Shown here piece by piece: positions 1 to 11,150 of a stretch of DNA of 64,000 nt. Under the pieces are notes generated by a model, which was not told the origin of the DNA, did not search any database, and saw only the letters and a list, made by a program, of their open reading frames with translations. Positions within the stretch are counted from its first letter, which is position 1; the number at the start of each line of letters is the position of its first letter. Where the stretch lies: positions 123,623,296 to 123,687,295 of the forward strand of contig CM060692.1 in the NCBI GenBank assembly GCA_030686995.1, read 5' to 3'. A program made the position numbers and the translations under genes. This stretch comes from Artemisia argyi (taxonomy: Eukaryota; Streptophyta; Magnoliopsida; Asterales; Asteraceae).

Positions 1-436
1 CTGGCCAGAGTAAAACAGCACCAAGGGGAATCAACCAGTGCTTACGTAGAGCGCTTCAAGGACGAATGTATACACGTCAAGGCGTGTCCTGAAGTGCTAA
101 AAATTTCAGGGTTCGTGAATGGGATTAATAACCCAGAACTCATTAGGAAATTAAATGACAAGGTTCCCCAAACCTTCGATGAACTAATGAAGCGCACAAG
201 ATCCTTCATCCAAGGAGAAGCAGCCGCTGCGGACAGCAAAAAAGGCTACTCAAATTAGAGGCAGCATGAACAGCCTAGGAGACAATCCAATGATCAGAGC
301 AGCAATCGCAGCAAGAATTATCGCAGTCAGGTAAGTGGATGAGATAATGACAAGTATACCCCCCTCACAAAGACTCCGAGGAAAATATTTGTAACAGAGG
401 GCGCAAACTTCCCAAAACCCCCCACCAATGCGCACT
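1..436 (+). pseudogene. Ty3/gypsy gag fragment
   Basis: Frame 1 reads directly as the C-terminal half of a plant Ty3/gypsy Gag: a helical capsid segment with YVERFKDE and LIRKLNDKVPQTFDELMKR, followed by a basic Arg/Gln/Ser-rich tail and the YTPLTKTP segment usual before the zinc knuckle. The frame is broken by TAG at 256-258 and by a TGA near 343, and appears to shift by one base in the C-run near 420. The start is outside the window. Homology ends near 436, where a copia reverse-transcriptase fragment on the opposite strand begins. Gag orientation matches the LTR at 10671-11150, so both may belong to one element (inference). Confidence 0.8.
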
Positions 437-440
437 CCAG

Positions 441-1079
441 ACACTTCCTTGGAGCTTGATGTAAGCCATAAAGAGCCTTAACCACTTTATACACTTTATT
501 AGGATGTTGAGGATCTTCAATGCATGGAGGTTGAGAGACATAGACCTCCTCATCAATCTTTCCATACAGGAAGGCACTCTTGACATCCATTTGATAGACA
601 GTAAAGCCCATAGAGGATGCATAGGCTAAAAACAATCTAATAGCCTCATTCCTTGCAACAGGAGCAAAAACATCTTCATAGTCAATACCCTCCTCTTGAG
701 TGTATCCTTGAGCAACCAATCTAGCTTTGTTCCTGATAACAATACCTGTTTCATCTTTCTTTTTTCTGAAAACCCATTTAGTACCAATCACCTTCATTCC
801 ATCAGGCAAATCACAAAGAACCCAAACCTTCTGAAGTTTGAATTGCAACAACTCCTCTTGCATTTCTTCAACCCAGCTTGATTCTTCTAAAGCCTTATAC
901 ACATTTTTAGGCTCCATTTGTGATAGAAAATAGAAAAACAAACATTCATTCTTGTTTGTATGCTTCTTGGACTCATAAACTTCACTAATGAACCCATGAA
1001 CATCATTCTTCTTTGTCTGCCTTCTTGTTTTCACACCTGATTGTAGCTCACCAATTACATTTTCAAGTGGATGCACTTT
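441..1079 (-). pseudogene. Ty1/copia reverse transcriptase, N-terminal part (fragment)
   Basis: The minus strand encodes the start of a copia reverse transcriptase: the motifs [67 protein letters not shown] and [10 protein letters not shown] are all visible. It stops abruptly after QAPR near 441, so the catalytic YVDD region and RNase H are missing. Upstream (higher coordinates) the frame is cut at 1079/1080 by the inserted element 1080-7879 and resumes at 7880 with the hinge between integrase and reverse transcriptase. Not functional. Confidence 0.9.
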
Positions 1080-2475
1080 TGATGCGTAGGGATTGCACCA
1101 GGCTTTACCTCTCGAGGGATCTCGAGAAGCTTACAACCCCCACCAGGCAGTGTACCTGATCGATGTAGTATAGTATAATGACAAGTACCGGGGGATTGAT
1201 CGTTCAGCTAGGAATAGTGTCGCTAGGATTAGAAAACCTAAAGACTAGGTCTAGAGATGAGGGATGATTCTTTTTGTATTTTTTAGTTTTTATAAAAGAA
1301 AATAAAATCTCGGTTTTGAAGGAGTTGGGCGGAATTAGTTGCTAGTCAACTAACCGAATTACTAAGATGCAATCAAAATAAAATACTAAAAATGAAAATA
1401 AACTATATTAAACTAGTGGTGTGAGCAATATATGGGAGAATTGTGTTTACTTAGATTTCACTACTCCCTAGATATCTTTTACATGTTAATTACTTGTTAC
1501 AGTTGTGTGGATGACGGGTTGTATTCCTTAATACCATTCATGGGGTGGCGTATTTACTTCCCCAATCCTATAAGTGCCTACTTCACTCCTATGTCGAGCC
1601 GGCTAAGAAGCTCCTAACATGGGATCATTAGAATTTGCTCATGCATTAAATACAACCAATAAAACTTAGTACACATCGGTTCATGTTTCCTAAGACGTTC
1701 AAGCATGTTACACAATGGAGATCTACCAGTTTTCTTAAGCCTAACATTGAAATCATTCATCCAATACAACTATAAACAAGTAATCAACATATAATTAACA
1801 TCTAGGTTTCATTACATCTAAGCAAACACATGATAGATCTAGCCTAGCATGTTGAAATCAAGACAAGCACAAGATATATTCAAACAACACATAGACATAT
1901 TGATTGAATTGAAACAGGACTTATCTTAATTGAGCATGAAAGGTTTCAAGGGGTAAAAACCATTGAAAATACTGTAAAATACGACCTAGGGTTTCACAAG
2001 TTCGGCCCTAGTATTCTCCACACAAGTTCCTCTCTAATGAATGAAAAATAGAAAAGTATATATAGTTTTTCTGAGGTGACGGCGTCAAGAACAAATCTCT
2101 GACGCCGTCATCTCGCCGCCAAATAATTTCTCGGACTGCCTAGATCTGGGTTTGACGCCGTCACATATACTCCTTATGCAGGTCGTCACCAAAAATACTC
2201 TTGACGCCCTTCTCTTGACGCCTTCAGGTTTTCACTAGGTCGTCATGGATTTCACTCCTGACGCCGTCAGGTACTGTTCTCAGAATAGAAAACTAAGTTT
2301 TTGTCGTTTTCTTCACTTTTATGCTCCAAAAACGTCCAAAATGCTTCCTTTTACAGAATTCACTCCCAAAGTACCTAAAATCACAAAAGGAATGATTTAG
2401 GGCAATATTTGATCAAATAAGTTCAATTCCGGGCTTAAATGACCCCTTAAAAGTGGTTCATTTTTCGCCTCATCA
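1080..2475 (-). repeat. 3' LTR of the Athila-like element 1080-7879
   Basis: This 1396-bp copy matches 6461-7879 closely. The right copy has an additional TGACGCCGTCA unit near 7652-7675. On the minus strand a TATA-like CTATATATAC lies at about 2056-2065, and directly upstream of it (2077-2269) is a cluster of TGACGCCGTCA-type motifs. Being the 3' LTR, its promoter would read out into the flanking copia fragment. Confidence 0.9.
2077..2269. promoter_or_regulatory. Array of TGACG(C)CGTCA palindromes upstream of the LTR TATA box
   Basis: Near-perfect 11-bp palindromes TGACGGCGTCA or TGACGCCGTCA occur at both ends of this stretch, with degenerate copies (TGACGCC followed by TTCA or CTTC, and CGTCA half-sites) between. 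TGACG is the core recognised by TGA-class bZIP factors (as-1-like elements). The array lies immediately upstream, in minus-strand sense, of the TATA-like sequence at 2056-2065. A second copy of the array lies at about 7456-7675 in the other LTR. Factor binding is inferred, not shown. Confidence 0.5.
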
Positions 2476-3074
2476 TAAACCCTTACACTTGAGATTTGCT
2501 TGTCCTCAAGCAAATGCGCTTTTATTCTAATCAAAATACAAGTTAGGGGTCATTTAACACTAATATAAAAGTAATTACAACAAATAATCGTTCCACTAAA
2601 GACCAAAGACAAGCACGAAGGTCATATACTAGCACCTCACAAATAGTGTTTAGATACTCACATCTCTCGGGTGTAATAAAGTAATATCACCATATGGAAA
2701 CTGAAAATATCTCTCACTACCTGTCATAGCAAAATAGATTACCATAGGCTTGGGAAAGAATCAAACCTCCACCACATGGCGTAAGCACCTAGGATAAACT
2801 ATCAAAGAGGTCTTTTTAAAGGGTTGTAATGTTAGGTGTAGGGATATGGAATACACGGTTTTGTTGGATATAGGCAGTCTTTACTGGTGGCGAGTTAACA
2901 ATCTTGGTCAATTACATGTACAATGTGGCGTTGCTAAGCCAAGACTAGACTCGACTTAAGCTAATAAATCAAAAATAACAAAAACATAAAATGAACATAG
3001 AATGAAACGGGCTGGTAGTCCGTATGTTTTTTCTCTCTTTTTTTTTCTATTTTTTTTTCTTTTTCTTGATTTTT

Positions 3075-3126
<52 letters not shown>

Positions 3127-4875
3127 ATACACTATTACCCTACCATCCAAAATAATACATCATAGGGAATGTAAATTCCCCTTACACTTGAATTTTTACA
3201 TACTTTACAATAAACTAATCTAATGACTCGAATTAAGAAAATCAAAACACTTGGAGTACTTTTAAGATTAACGTACATATGGGGGTAATAAATGATCTTC
3301 TTCCCCATTACTCCATAACATAAGTACTTTACCCATGAGTCCCAATCGTCCCAAAACAATATGTACAAGGATATGACTCGACTTAGCAACCATGTAATCA
3401 ATTAGATAATTAACTTAGGATTTAACAAATAACAATAATGCACTAAAGATGAGTGCATACACGGAAGGCTAAGGCGATTTGGGTGTACATTTAAGTGGGG
3501 TGTAACAAATTCTTTCTTTAAGTAAAACTTAAAGTTAGAAGCGAAAAGATGGGTTCGGAGGGGTGTACTAGGGGTTTCGTGTAATGAAAATGAGTACAAC
3601 GCTAAGGTGTGGGAAAAATTAATTGACTTAACTAGCCAAGTAATATGACATAAATGGTCAAGTAATTATGATACGGGTTTAACTCAAGGGTGATCCTAAT
3701 GCCTCTTATCATGTAGTGAATCCTACTACACGAATGTAGTCTCACTAGCAGTCTCGGGATGCATCACTAACGCAAGTTCTAGAATCTAAATGCTACCGGT
3801 ACACTCATAAGCACTAATAATAAATGCTTTTCCTATCAAATCTAAAGGCGAACCTCACATATTTGGATATTTGAGTGGAAAATTTTTCTGAATGGTACGG
3901 TTTTGTGCTAGTCATACAATCTCCTATCCAAGAGACGCTTGCTATGGCTAAAGTTTCACTCCTAAATGTTGTAAAAAAATTTAAATTTGGCGCTAAAATT
4001 GCACTAACAAGTATTTCTCATAGTTTTATTACACATCTACTATCAAACAAACAAACTCAAGCGAAAGTGTATCTGTAAGGTATCATCATTTTACCCTCCC
4101 CTTACACTTAGGATGAACATTATCCCCAATGTTCAAGTAAAGAATGTAAAAGTGAAATAAGTAAAAAGAATGAAATCAAATACTCCCCGGATTCGCTCGG
4201 TATGGATAATAAGGTGGCCAGGTTAGATCTTCCTCCAAGAAAATGAACAATCAAAGCTTCCCTTCCAGAATATAAATCATCTTCTTGTCATACATAACCT
4301 GTAAAACCTGAGAAAACAGACAAGGCAACCTCGCATAAAATCAGCGGCAATCTATATATGCTAATAAATCCTAGAAAACAAAATAAGATATAATGCTTGT
4401 GGAATGATGTTTGTAGATTTCCTGGAGATTATAAAACTAATGATTCAACAAAAACTTCAAGACTCCGTTAGAAAAAACAAAACTGGTGAAATTTCCAGAC
4501 ACGTGACGCCATCAGGAATTTCTTCCTGACGCAGTCAGAAGTGACCTGCAGAAATTCTTATGTTAAGTTTCCGGAAAATTTCTGGAAAAACTTTGTCCTA
4601 TTTCCTGGAAAATCCTGCAAAACATCATTATGACTCGATACAAGCATTTGACTCTAACAAATACGAATATACATGTTCATTTAATATTGTTGTGGTTCAT
4701 GCTCAATTTCGTTTCTTAAAAACATATTTGGGGTTTCCCCTTACACTTATCTTTTGCAAAATACCTTTATGCAATTAAGACGAAGTTAAAAACAAAATAA
4801 AGCATTTTCACAATTTACTTTGAAACATGAGCCACAAACAACAAAAATAAAACATGTATACGAAAACAAATAAAA
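2476..4875. other. Non-coding 3' interior of the Athila-like element
   Basis: There is no credible ORF here. The stretch contains a poly-T run at about 3077-3124. The motif CCCTTACACTT appears at 2480, 3179, 4099 and 4738; on the element's sense strand this is AAGTGTAAGGG, a polypurine-tract-like sequence, and the copy at 2480 adjoins the 3' LTR. A TGACGCC pair recurs at about 4504-4540. The remainder is AT-rich and unrecognised. Confidence 0.6.
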
Positions 4876-6278
4876 TCAAACAAACAAACAAACAAACAAA
4901 TAAATAAATAAAGCTTGGGTTGCCTCCCAATAAGCGCTTGTTTTTGTTCGAGTCACGAGCCTGACTCTACCCTTATTTAACGAAAATAGGGAAGGTTTCC
5001 CTACACTTTGAATTAAGTTCGGGTGGAAGTAGCGATACACACCCTCTCGGTGGAAGTATGCCACGTGGGGAAAGAGTGGTGGATGAATTATATGCTCAAA
5101 GGGTTGTGCTCCTATCATTATAACCTTACCTAATTCAATCGGGTTAATGGGTGGATTAAGATTTTCTCCTAGAAAGGGATCATTTTCTATCAACTTCAAA
5201 AGACTCCTAGTTTGGGATCCATCTTGACCTAATAAACCTGGTTTAAACCCATAATGTTTCTTGTGATCAATCATAAATGGGTGATGTAAGCATGTAAGGT
5301 TATTTTCCACTCCTATATTGGCTTCCTCTCTACAAGGCTTAGAGTCCACTACCTTTGTCCTAAGACTACCCGGACTATATGGTTTGATGGGTGGATCGGG
5401 ACCTATTTCAATTCCTAAATTTTCATCCAAGGATGGAAGATTAGGTAACGGTTTTGGTTGAGGCTCCGGTTCATCAAAACTAGGAACTTCCTTAGAACTA
5501 GAAGAAAGGTCATCACTACAAGTGTTAAAACCTATGTTCTTAAGTTGTGCTTGGTCCAAGGGTTCTACCTCTATTGGGGTTCCTATAGTCTCTTCTACTT
5601 CTTCCGGGTAAGTCATGGGTGGTGTGTGTGCCTCAAATGATGGTAGGACTTGTGGGGTACTTTGTGGGCTCATGTTATTTACTTCATCATTCCTTGTGTC
5701 AAGATCACCTATATTCTCAACATGTGTTTTATTATAATCTAACCCTAACATTTTCCCAAGTATCTCAAGTGCTTCTCTAGGCATCTCAACTTCTATATCC
5801 GAATCATAAGGATCATCCTCAATATTCTGACTGCTATATACAAATTGCCCAAAAGATTCATCATCTGTTTCTTGAGATTCATCATCATTGATCATAAAAC
5901 CTAGGTCTTTCTGATCAATGTGATCATGTTTGGCTACATCCTCCATCACATCAAGGTCACCTATGGGTTCATCCTGTATTATGGTAGTGCCTAACCATGA
6001 CATGCAGCTAGGTGGCTCATACGAAACTATCCTAGGTGAAGGCTTATATGGTGCATAGGTTTCACTAAGTGAGGCATTTTGAGGAGTTGATGGAGCTCCT
6101 AAGGTGAATTCTTTAAAAGTCTTATGCACTTGGCCTCTTTTCTCAAGGTACTCAATAAAATCAATATAAGATCCTGTCCGCCTCATTTCATTCGTCCATC
6201 TTGGTATATCCAAACTGGTGTAATTATATTTTTCTGGTAAAACTCTAGTGTCGGACTTGGTGGATTCACGTTCTCCAT
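4876..6278 (-). CDS. Acidic ORF of the non-autonomous Athila-like element, function unknown
   Basis: About 445 codons are open from 6213 down to 4876. A plausible ATG at 6278 (start MENVNPPSP) lies upstream in another frame, so a one-base frameshift in the A-run near 6230 probably separates start from body. Translation begins with a short conserved-looking block (DIPRWTNEMRRTGSYIDF), then becomes acidic and rich in Ser, Pro, Glu and Asp through the middle, and ends in a hydrophobic tail (ALFIYLFVCLFV) partly encoded by a CAAA repeat. I see no zinc knuckle, protease or polymerase motif. It is the only ORF of the element and lies just after the primer-binding site, where gag would be. The acidic composition recalls the ORF at 56574-58403 but I cannot align them. 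Function unknown. Confidence 0.55.
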
Positions 6279-6439
6279 AATGGTGAACGGAAGAGTCAAT
6301 GGAAAGGTTTTTACGAACAAGGACACAAAGAAAAGATAGACTACGAGAAAGCTATAAATAAAAATAAAATATTACTAGAAAGGAATCTAGCAAGTAGACC
6401 TAATAAAAAGAAATCCTAACCTAGACAATAACTATTCCC

Positions 6440-6460
6440 CGGGCTGCGGCGCCAAAAACT
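6440..6460 (-). other. Primer-binding site, tRNA-Asp type
   Basis: Immediately inside the 5' LTR (minus strand) the sequence reads AGTTTTTGGCGCCGCAGCCC. The TGGCGCCG core matches the tRNA-Asp primer site typical of Athila elements. The adjoining bases differ slightly from the form seen at 58685-58706 (TTTGGCGCCGCTGCCGGGG). Confidence 0.75.
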
Positions 6461-7879
6461 TGATGCGTAGGGATTGCACCAGGCTTTACCTCTCGAGGGA
6501 TCTCGAGAAGCTTACAACCCCCACCAGGCAGTGAACCTGATCGATGTAGTATAGTATAATGACAAGTACTGGGGGCTTGATCGTTCAGCTAGGAATAGTG
6601 TCGCTAGGATTAGAAAACCTAAAGACTAGGTCTAGAAATGAGGGATGATTCTTTTTGTATTTTTTAGTTTTTATAAAAACAAATAAAAATCTTGGTTTTG
6701 AAGGAGTTGGGCGGAATTAGTTGCTAGTCAACTAACCCAATTACTAAGATGCAATCAAAATAAAATACTAAAAATGAAAATAAACTATATTAAACTAGTG
6801 GTGTGAGCAATATATGGGAGAATTGTGTTTACTTAGATTTCACTACTCCCTAGATATCTTTTACATGTTAATTACTTGTTACAGTTACGTGGATGATGGG
6901 TTGTATTCCTTAATACCATTCATGGGGTAGCGTACTTACTTCCCCAATCCTATAAGCGCCTACTTCACTCCTATGTCGAGCCGGCTAAGAAGCTCCTAAC
7001 ATGGGATCATTAGAATTTGCTCATGCATTAAATACGACCAATAAAACCTAGTATACATCGGTTCATGTTTCCTAAGACGTTCAAGCATGTTACACAATGG
7101 AGATCTGCCAGTTTTCTTAAGCCTAATATTGAAATCATTCATCCAATACAACTATAAACAAGTAATCAACATATAATTAACATCTAGGTTTCATTACATC
7201 TAAGCAAACACATGATAGATCTAGCCTAGCATGTTGAAATCAAGACAAGCACAAGATATATTCAAACAACACATAGACATATTGATTGAATTGAAAGAGG
7301 ACTTATCTTAATTGAACATGAAAGGTTTCAAGGGGTAAAAACCCTTGAAAATACTATAAAATACGACCTAGGGTTTCACAAGTTCGCCCTAGTATTCTCC
7401 ACACAAGTTCCTCTCTAATGAATGAAAAATAGAAAAGTATATATAGTTTTTCTGAGGTGACGGCGTCAAGAACAAATCTCTGACGCCGTCATCTCGCCGC
7501 CAAATAATTTCTCGGACTGCCTAGATCTGGGTTTGACGCCATCACGTATACTCCTTATGCAGGCCATCACCAAAAATACTCTTGACGCCCTTCTCTTGAC
7601 GCCTTCAGGTTTTCACTGGGTCGTCACGGATTTCACTCCTGACGCCGTCAGGATTTTCTTCTTGACGCCGTCAGGTACTGTTCTCAGCATGGAAAATTAA
7701 GTCTTTGCCGTTTTCTTCACTTTTATGCTCCAAAAACGTCCAAAATGCTTCTTTTTCCAGAATTCACTCCCAAAGTACCTAAAATCACAAAAGGAACGAT
7801 TTAGGGCAATATTTGATCAAATAAGTTCAATTCGGGGCATAAATGACCCCTTAACAGTGGTTCATTTTTCGCCTCATCA
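6461..7879 (-). repeat. 5' LTR of the Athila-like element 1080-7879
   Basis: This 1419-bp copy is homologous along its whole length to 1080-2475, differing by scattered substitutions and one extra palindrome unit. The TATA-like sequence is at 7438-7446 and the TGACGCCGTCA array at about 7456-7675. This LTR would drive the element's own transcription toward lower coordinates. Confidence 0.9.
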
Positions 7880-8790
7880 ACTTTGTGAATAGAAGTCTAT
7901 GATGTGCTAGGAATATCATATGTTGTAGGCATGTTAGTGATCTCAACATCATCACTAGGTGATTCCTGAGTTGAATTTTCCACATTTGGACCATCAGTGG
8001 AAACTTCTGTTGGAGCAGTGGGAATTGGATTACCACTGCTTGCAGGAATTTCTATATTCAAAACATCAAAATTCACAACATTTGCATCACTTTCCTTTTC
8101 AAAAATTCTTTGAAGGTTGTGAGTCTTCATTATTGTCAACAAAGTCCCAAAATGGCATAACAATTTGATCTTTATCATCTTCATCATCTTTGCAAGATTC
8201 ATCTTCATCAATGAATTCTTCTGACTCTTCAAGATTATTGTCTCCTGTACCTGAGGTAATAGGTACATAATTCATAGTATTTGATATAGTTTCAAGATCA
8301 AATAACCATTCTGGTCCTGAACCTGCTATGTTAGTTTTATTTTCAAGAAACTCAACATGCAAATTTTCTTCAATCTTCTTTGTTCTCAAGTTATATACTC
8401 TAAAAGCCTTGCTAGCCATAGAGTATCCAACAAAGAAGCCTTCATCCGACTTTTCTTCAAACTTTCCCAGATGATCAATGGTATTGAGAATTGTGACATG
8501 ACATCCAAATGGCATCATAAAATCTAAAATTGGGGGTCTTCCTCTGAATAGCTCATAAGGTGTCTTGTTCTTTGTTTTCACCACTAAAACCCTGTTCTGA
8601 ATATAACAAGCAGTGTTAACTGCTTCAGTCCAAAAAGTCACTGGTAGCTTGGAATCAGCTAACATGGTTCTAGCAGCCTCAATTAGTGTCCTGTTTCTTC
8701 TTTCAGCAACTCCATTTTGCTGAGGTGTTCTTGCAACACTAAATTCTCTTTTAATATCTTTGTCTCTGCAGAAATCATCCATAACCTTAT
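7880..8790 (-). pseudogene. Ty1/copia integrase C-terminal part (fragment)
   Basis: The minus strand encodes DDFCRDKDIKREFS followed by ARTPQQNGVAERRNR (the region carrying the third acidic residue of the DDE integrase), then TPYELFRGRPPILDFMMPFG, FVGYSMASKAFRVYN and an acidic linker. A frame change near 8100-8270 breaks it. The frame joins 441-1079 once the insertion 1080-7879 is removed. The upstream part of integrase, protease and gag are absent: homology stops at about 8790 against the Transposase_28 gene. The element is dead. Confidence 0.88.
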
Positions 8791-8799
8791 TCTTGAACT

Positions 8800-10302
8800 C
8801 TGGCTGCTACTTTCACCAACATATCGAGCCTTAAGCTGAGTAACCAACTCAGCCTGACGCTCAGCAGCCGCACCCAACTCTTCCATCAGTTGCTGCGCAG
8901 ATATCTCCTCACTCATCCTCAACGGCTCCTGCACATGCTGATGAGTCGCTTTGGGTGGCACCGACCCCTCAACAAATGCTGCATCACCTCCTACAGCTTT
9001 GTCACTACAGGCAAATAGAAAAAGTCAAGGCATTGTATGGCGAATAAGGAGAAAGAAAACAAATAATCAAACAATTGTTACATACGTAGGAGGTGAGGTC
9101 TCATCAGTCTCATGCGCAGCAATGGATAACGACGCCTCCTCCTCTGTGGACTCATCCACAATGATAGTATGACGTCTGCGCTTGGAGGTACCCTCACCAC
9201 CATCATCAGTAGCCTTGCGCTTAGAACCTTGGCGCTCCTCTTCAAAGTCGGTGTTAACTTTGAGGATCCCAACACTATCAGACGAGTCAGTGCGCACGGG
9301 CTCAGGAGCCGTCACTCCTTGCGGAGGCACAGTCTGCACTGGAGTTGCATTCACAACTGGCTGCGCACCCTCAGAGGACTCTTCTTGCGCAGGCTCCAAA
9401 AGACGTCCAGCGGTAGCCTCCAAGATAGGCAACTTACCCTCCCTCAAGGGGCGCACACCCACAGTTACCTGCGTGGGCTTTGTCAGCCTCACCACAGAAA
9501 ACAGGTCCATATCTGCGCAACACATGAACGAACAGAAAAGAACAAGTTAGTTGATAAAGATAAAATATACAAGGGCGCTTACATTATAAACGCGAGGATA
9601 AGAAAGGACAAGCACCCACCCGACCGCTTTCATCCAAAAATGTTGGCACTTCATCACTTCCTCTGAAGTACTTGCGACTCATTCCCATATGAACCAGAAA
9701 CTCCTCGGGATAGGAGTTGATTGGGATGCAGTTACCGTTAATGGTCTCCGCATCCTCCACGTTGTACGTAGCAGGATCTGGGCGCTCATCCTTTTGAAGC
9801 GTCCCTTGAGTAAAAAACTCAGAGAGCGTAGTGAATACCCTATCATCTATCCAGAAAAACCTTTCCCTCCAACCCCTAAGGGCGTCTATTTTTTCAGTGT
9901 AACACAGATAGCGCCCTGGGCGCTTCGAAAACGTTACCCACCCGTTCGACCATGTTGTGTGGTAAAACGCGCGAAAGAGGTTGATAGTAGGATTTATCGC
10001 AAGTAAGCGACAATTTACCTCAAAATTCGTTATTTTCGCTGCACCTATATAGTGCAGCTGAGAGATATGCAGATTGTAGAAGTTGAGCACGTCGCTCAAG
10101 AATAGGGATATAGGCACGCGTTGGTTTGCAAACTAAAAAAGCGCGTGTATACCCCTATTTTCCCCTCAGGGAAGTCTGCGATACATGCGTCCGCATCCGG
10201 TACTTCCGGATGCACCGCAAGCGGGATGAAATAATCGGAGGTCAACTGACGTAGTTCATCCTCGTCCATCTCAGAACGAAACTCTTCTAATTGACGAACC
10301 AT
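8800..10302 (-). pseudogene. Putative gypsy-type transposase (Transposase_28-like) gene, antisense ORF of a gypsy element
   Basis: The ATG at 10302 begins MVRQLEEFRSEMDEDELRQL. Downstream blocks are characteristic of the 'putative gypsy type transposon' family (PF04195): VYTRFFSL, VPISLFLSDVLNFYNLHISQLH, IGAAKITNFEVNCRLL, LFRAFYHTTWSNGWVTFSKRP, ERFFWIDDR and MDLFSVVRLTKPTQVTVG. Two introns fit GT-AG: 9513-9624 (phase 1) and 9005-9085. After them comes a charged linker with a KRKAT/SKRRRH basic stretch and a helical MEELGAAAERQAELVTQL. A frameshift at about 10125 breaks the frame, and the 3' end is cut at about 8800 by the copia fragment. It has its own TATA (10421-10427). Family role is unknown; such ORFs occur antisense in Tat-lineage gypsy elements (recalled knowledge). 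Confidence 0.75.
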
Positions 10303-10420
10303 TTTTACTAGGGTGCACACACGCAGTTACCTTCGAAGATACTAGTTTTTCTTGAACAAGAATTTTTATGGAGAAAATGGTATTTTTCACTGTGGTAAAC
10401 ACAGTGAAAATGTGAACCCT

Positions 10421-10427
10421 TTATATA
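10421..10427 (-). promoter_or_regulatory. TATA box of the antisense Transposase_28 gene
   Basis: The minus strand reads CCCTATATAAAGGG about 120 bp upstream of the ATG at 10302, a normal spacing for a plant core promoter with a short 5' leader. Confidence 0.55.
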
Positions 10428-10660
10428 GGGTTTCCCCTTGCCTTGGATGAACGACATGTGGATCCTACTACCTCCATCGTGTGGTTGGAATACCAACAGG
10501 TACATGCACTTTTTCACGTATCTCAAGGGATACGTGGGACGCTTTGAGACTAGATACATCGTATCTCCTTCTTGGCGGGAAATGCTAGAATCTTCCCCGC
10601 CACGCTTGTCGCTAATATTACTAGTCTAGCATCCGCGGTTACTACCTACGCATACTAGAC

Positions 10661-10669
10661 TGGGGGGAC
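10661..10669 (+). other. Polypurine tract before the gypsy 3' LTR
   Basis: TGGGGGGA directly precedes the TG of the LTR at 10671, as expected for the plus-strand primer of reverse transcription. It fixes the element's orientation as +, the same as the gag fragment at 1-436. Confidence 0.6.
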
Positions 10670-10670
10670 A

Positions 10671-11150
10671 TGATGACGTATAGTCCATATTCGGGTCACG
10701 AACCCGATCAATGAACATTACTAATGCCCTAGCCCACCACGAGTGGGCTATCATAACAATGATTTGGGACAGCATGCTAACGGTTTGGGCTCACGAAAGC
10801 CCAAACCCAAAAGTTATTTATGGTTTTTATTTAGATATCTCTTATTTAAGGGATATATATCAAACCGGATACATACCGAAGAGTAAGGAGCACGTATCCA
10901 ATAAGGATTACGTGCCTATATAAAGAATATCATAACTCTCGTTAAAAGTACGACTTACAACCCTAACTCTTCAACATAACCCTAAAAACCGATTGCTTAC
11001 TCTCACGCCGGAGGATAATCGTGGGAGACAATCCCACAATAAGTCTAACGGTGTTTGTTTGTTTTCTTAGTGCGCAGGTATCAAGGATTAAGATCTGATT
11101 GGTACGCGAACAGGAACCCAAATAAGGAACGCCCTACTTTTGTATCAACA
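10671..11150 (+). repeat. 3' LTR of the gypsy element (gag at 1, antisense ORF at 8800-10302)
   Basis: A 480-bp segment runs from TGATGACGTATAG, just after a G-rich tract, to TTGTATCAACA. It contains TATATAAA at 10917-10925, which would place a transcript start near 10950. The matching 5' LTR would be left of the window, so the boundaries rest on the TG/CA ends and the polypurine tract only. Confidence 0.6.

Larger units (their letters stand above)
1080..7879 (-). mobile_element. Complete non-autonomous Athila-like LTR retrotransposon
   Basis: Two direct repeats, 1080-2475 and 6461-7879, begin TGATGCGTAGGG and end CGCCTCATCA (TG...CA). The 5-bp target duplication ACTTT flanks it exactly (1075-1079 and 7880-7884). 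Just inside the right LTR the minus strand reads TTTTTGGCGCCG, a primer-binding site of the tRNA-Asp type used by Athila elements, so the element runs on the minus strand. The 4.0-kb interior holds one sizeable ORF (4876-6278) and no recognisable gag, protease, reverse transcriptase or integrase. It sits inside a copia fragment and is therefore younger than that insertion. Its LTR is related to the one at 51402-51938, which belongs to a gag-bearing element. Confidence 0.92.

Noticed and set aside
2956..3223. Lys-rich and Phe-rich ORFs
   Set aside because: They translate a poly-T run in the non-coding part of the Athila-like element.
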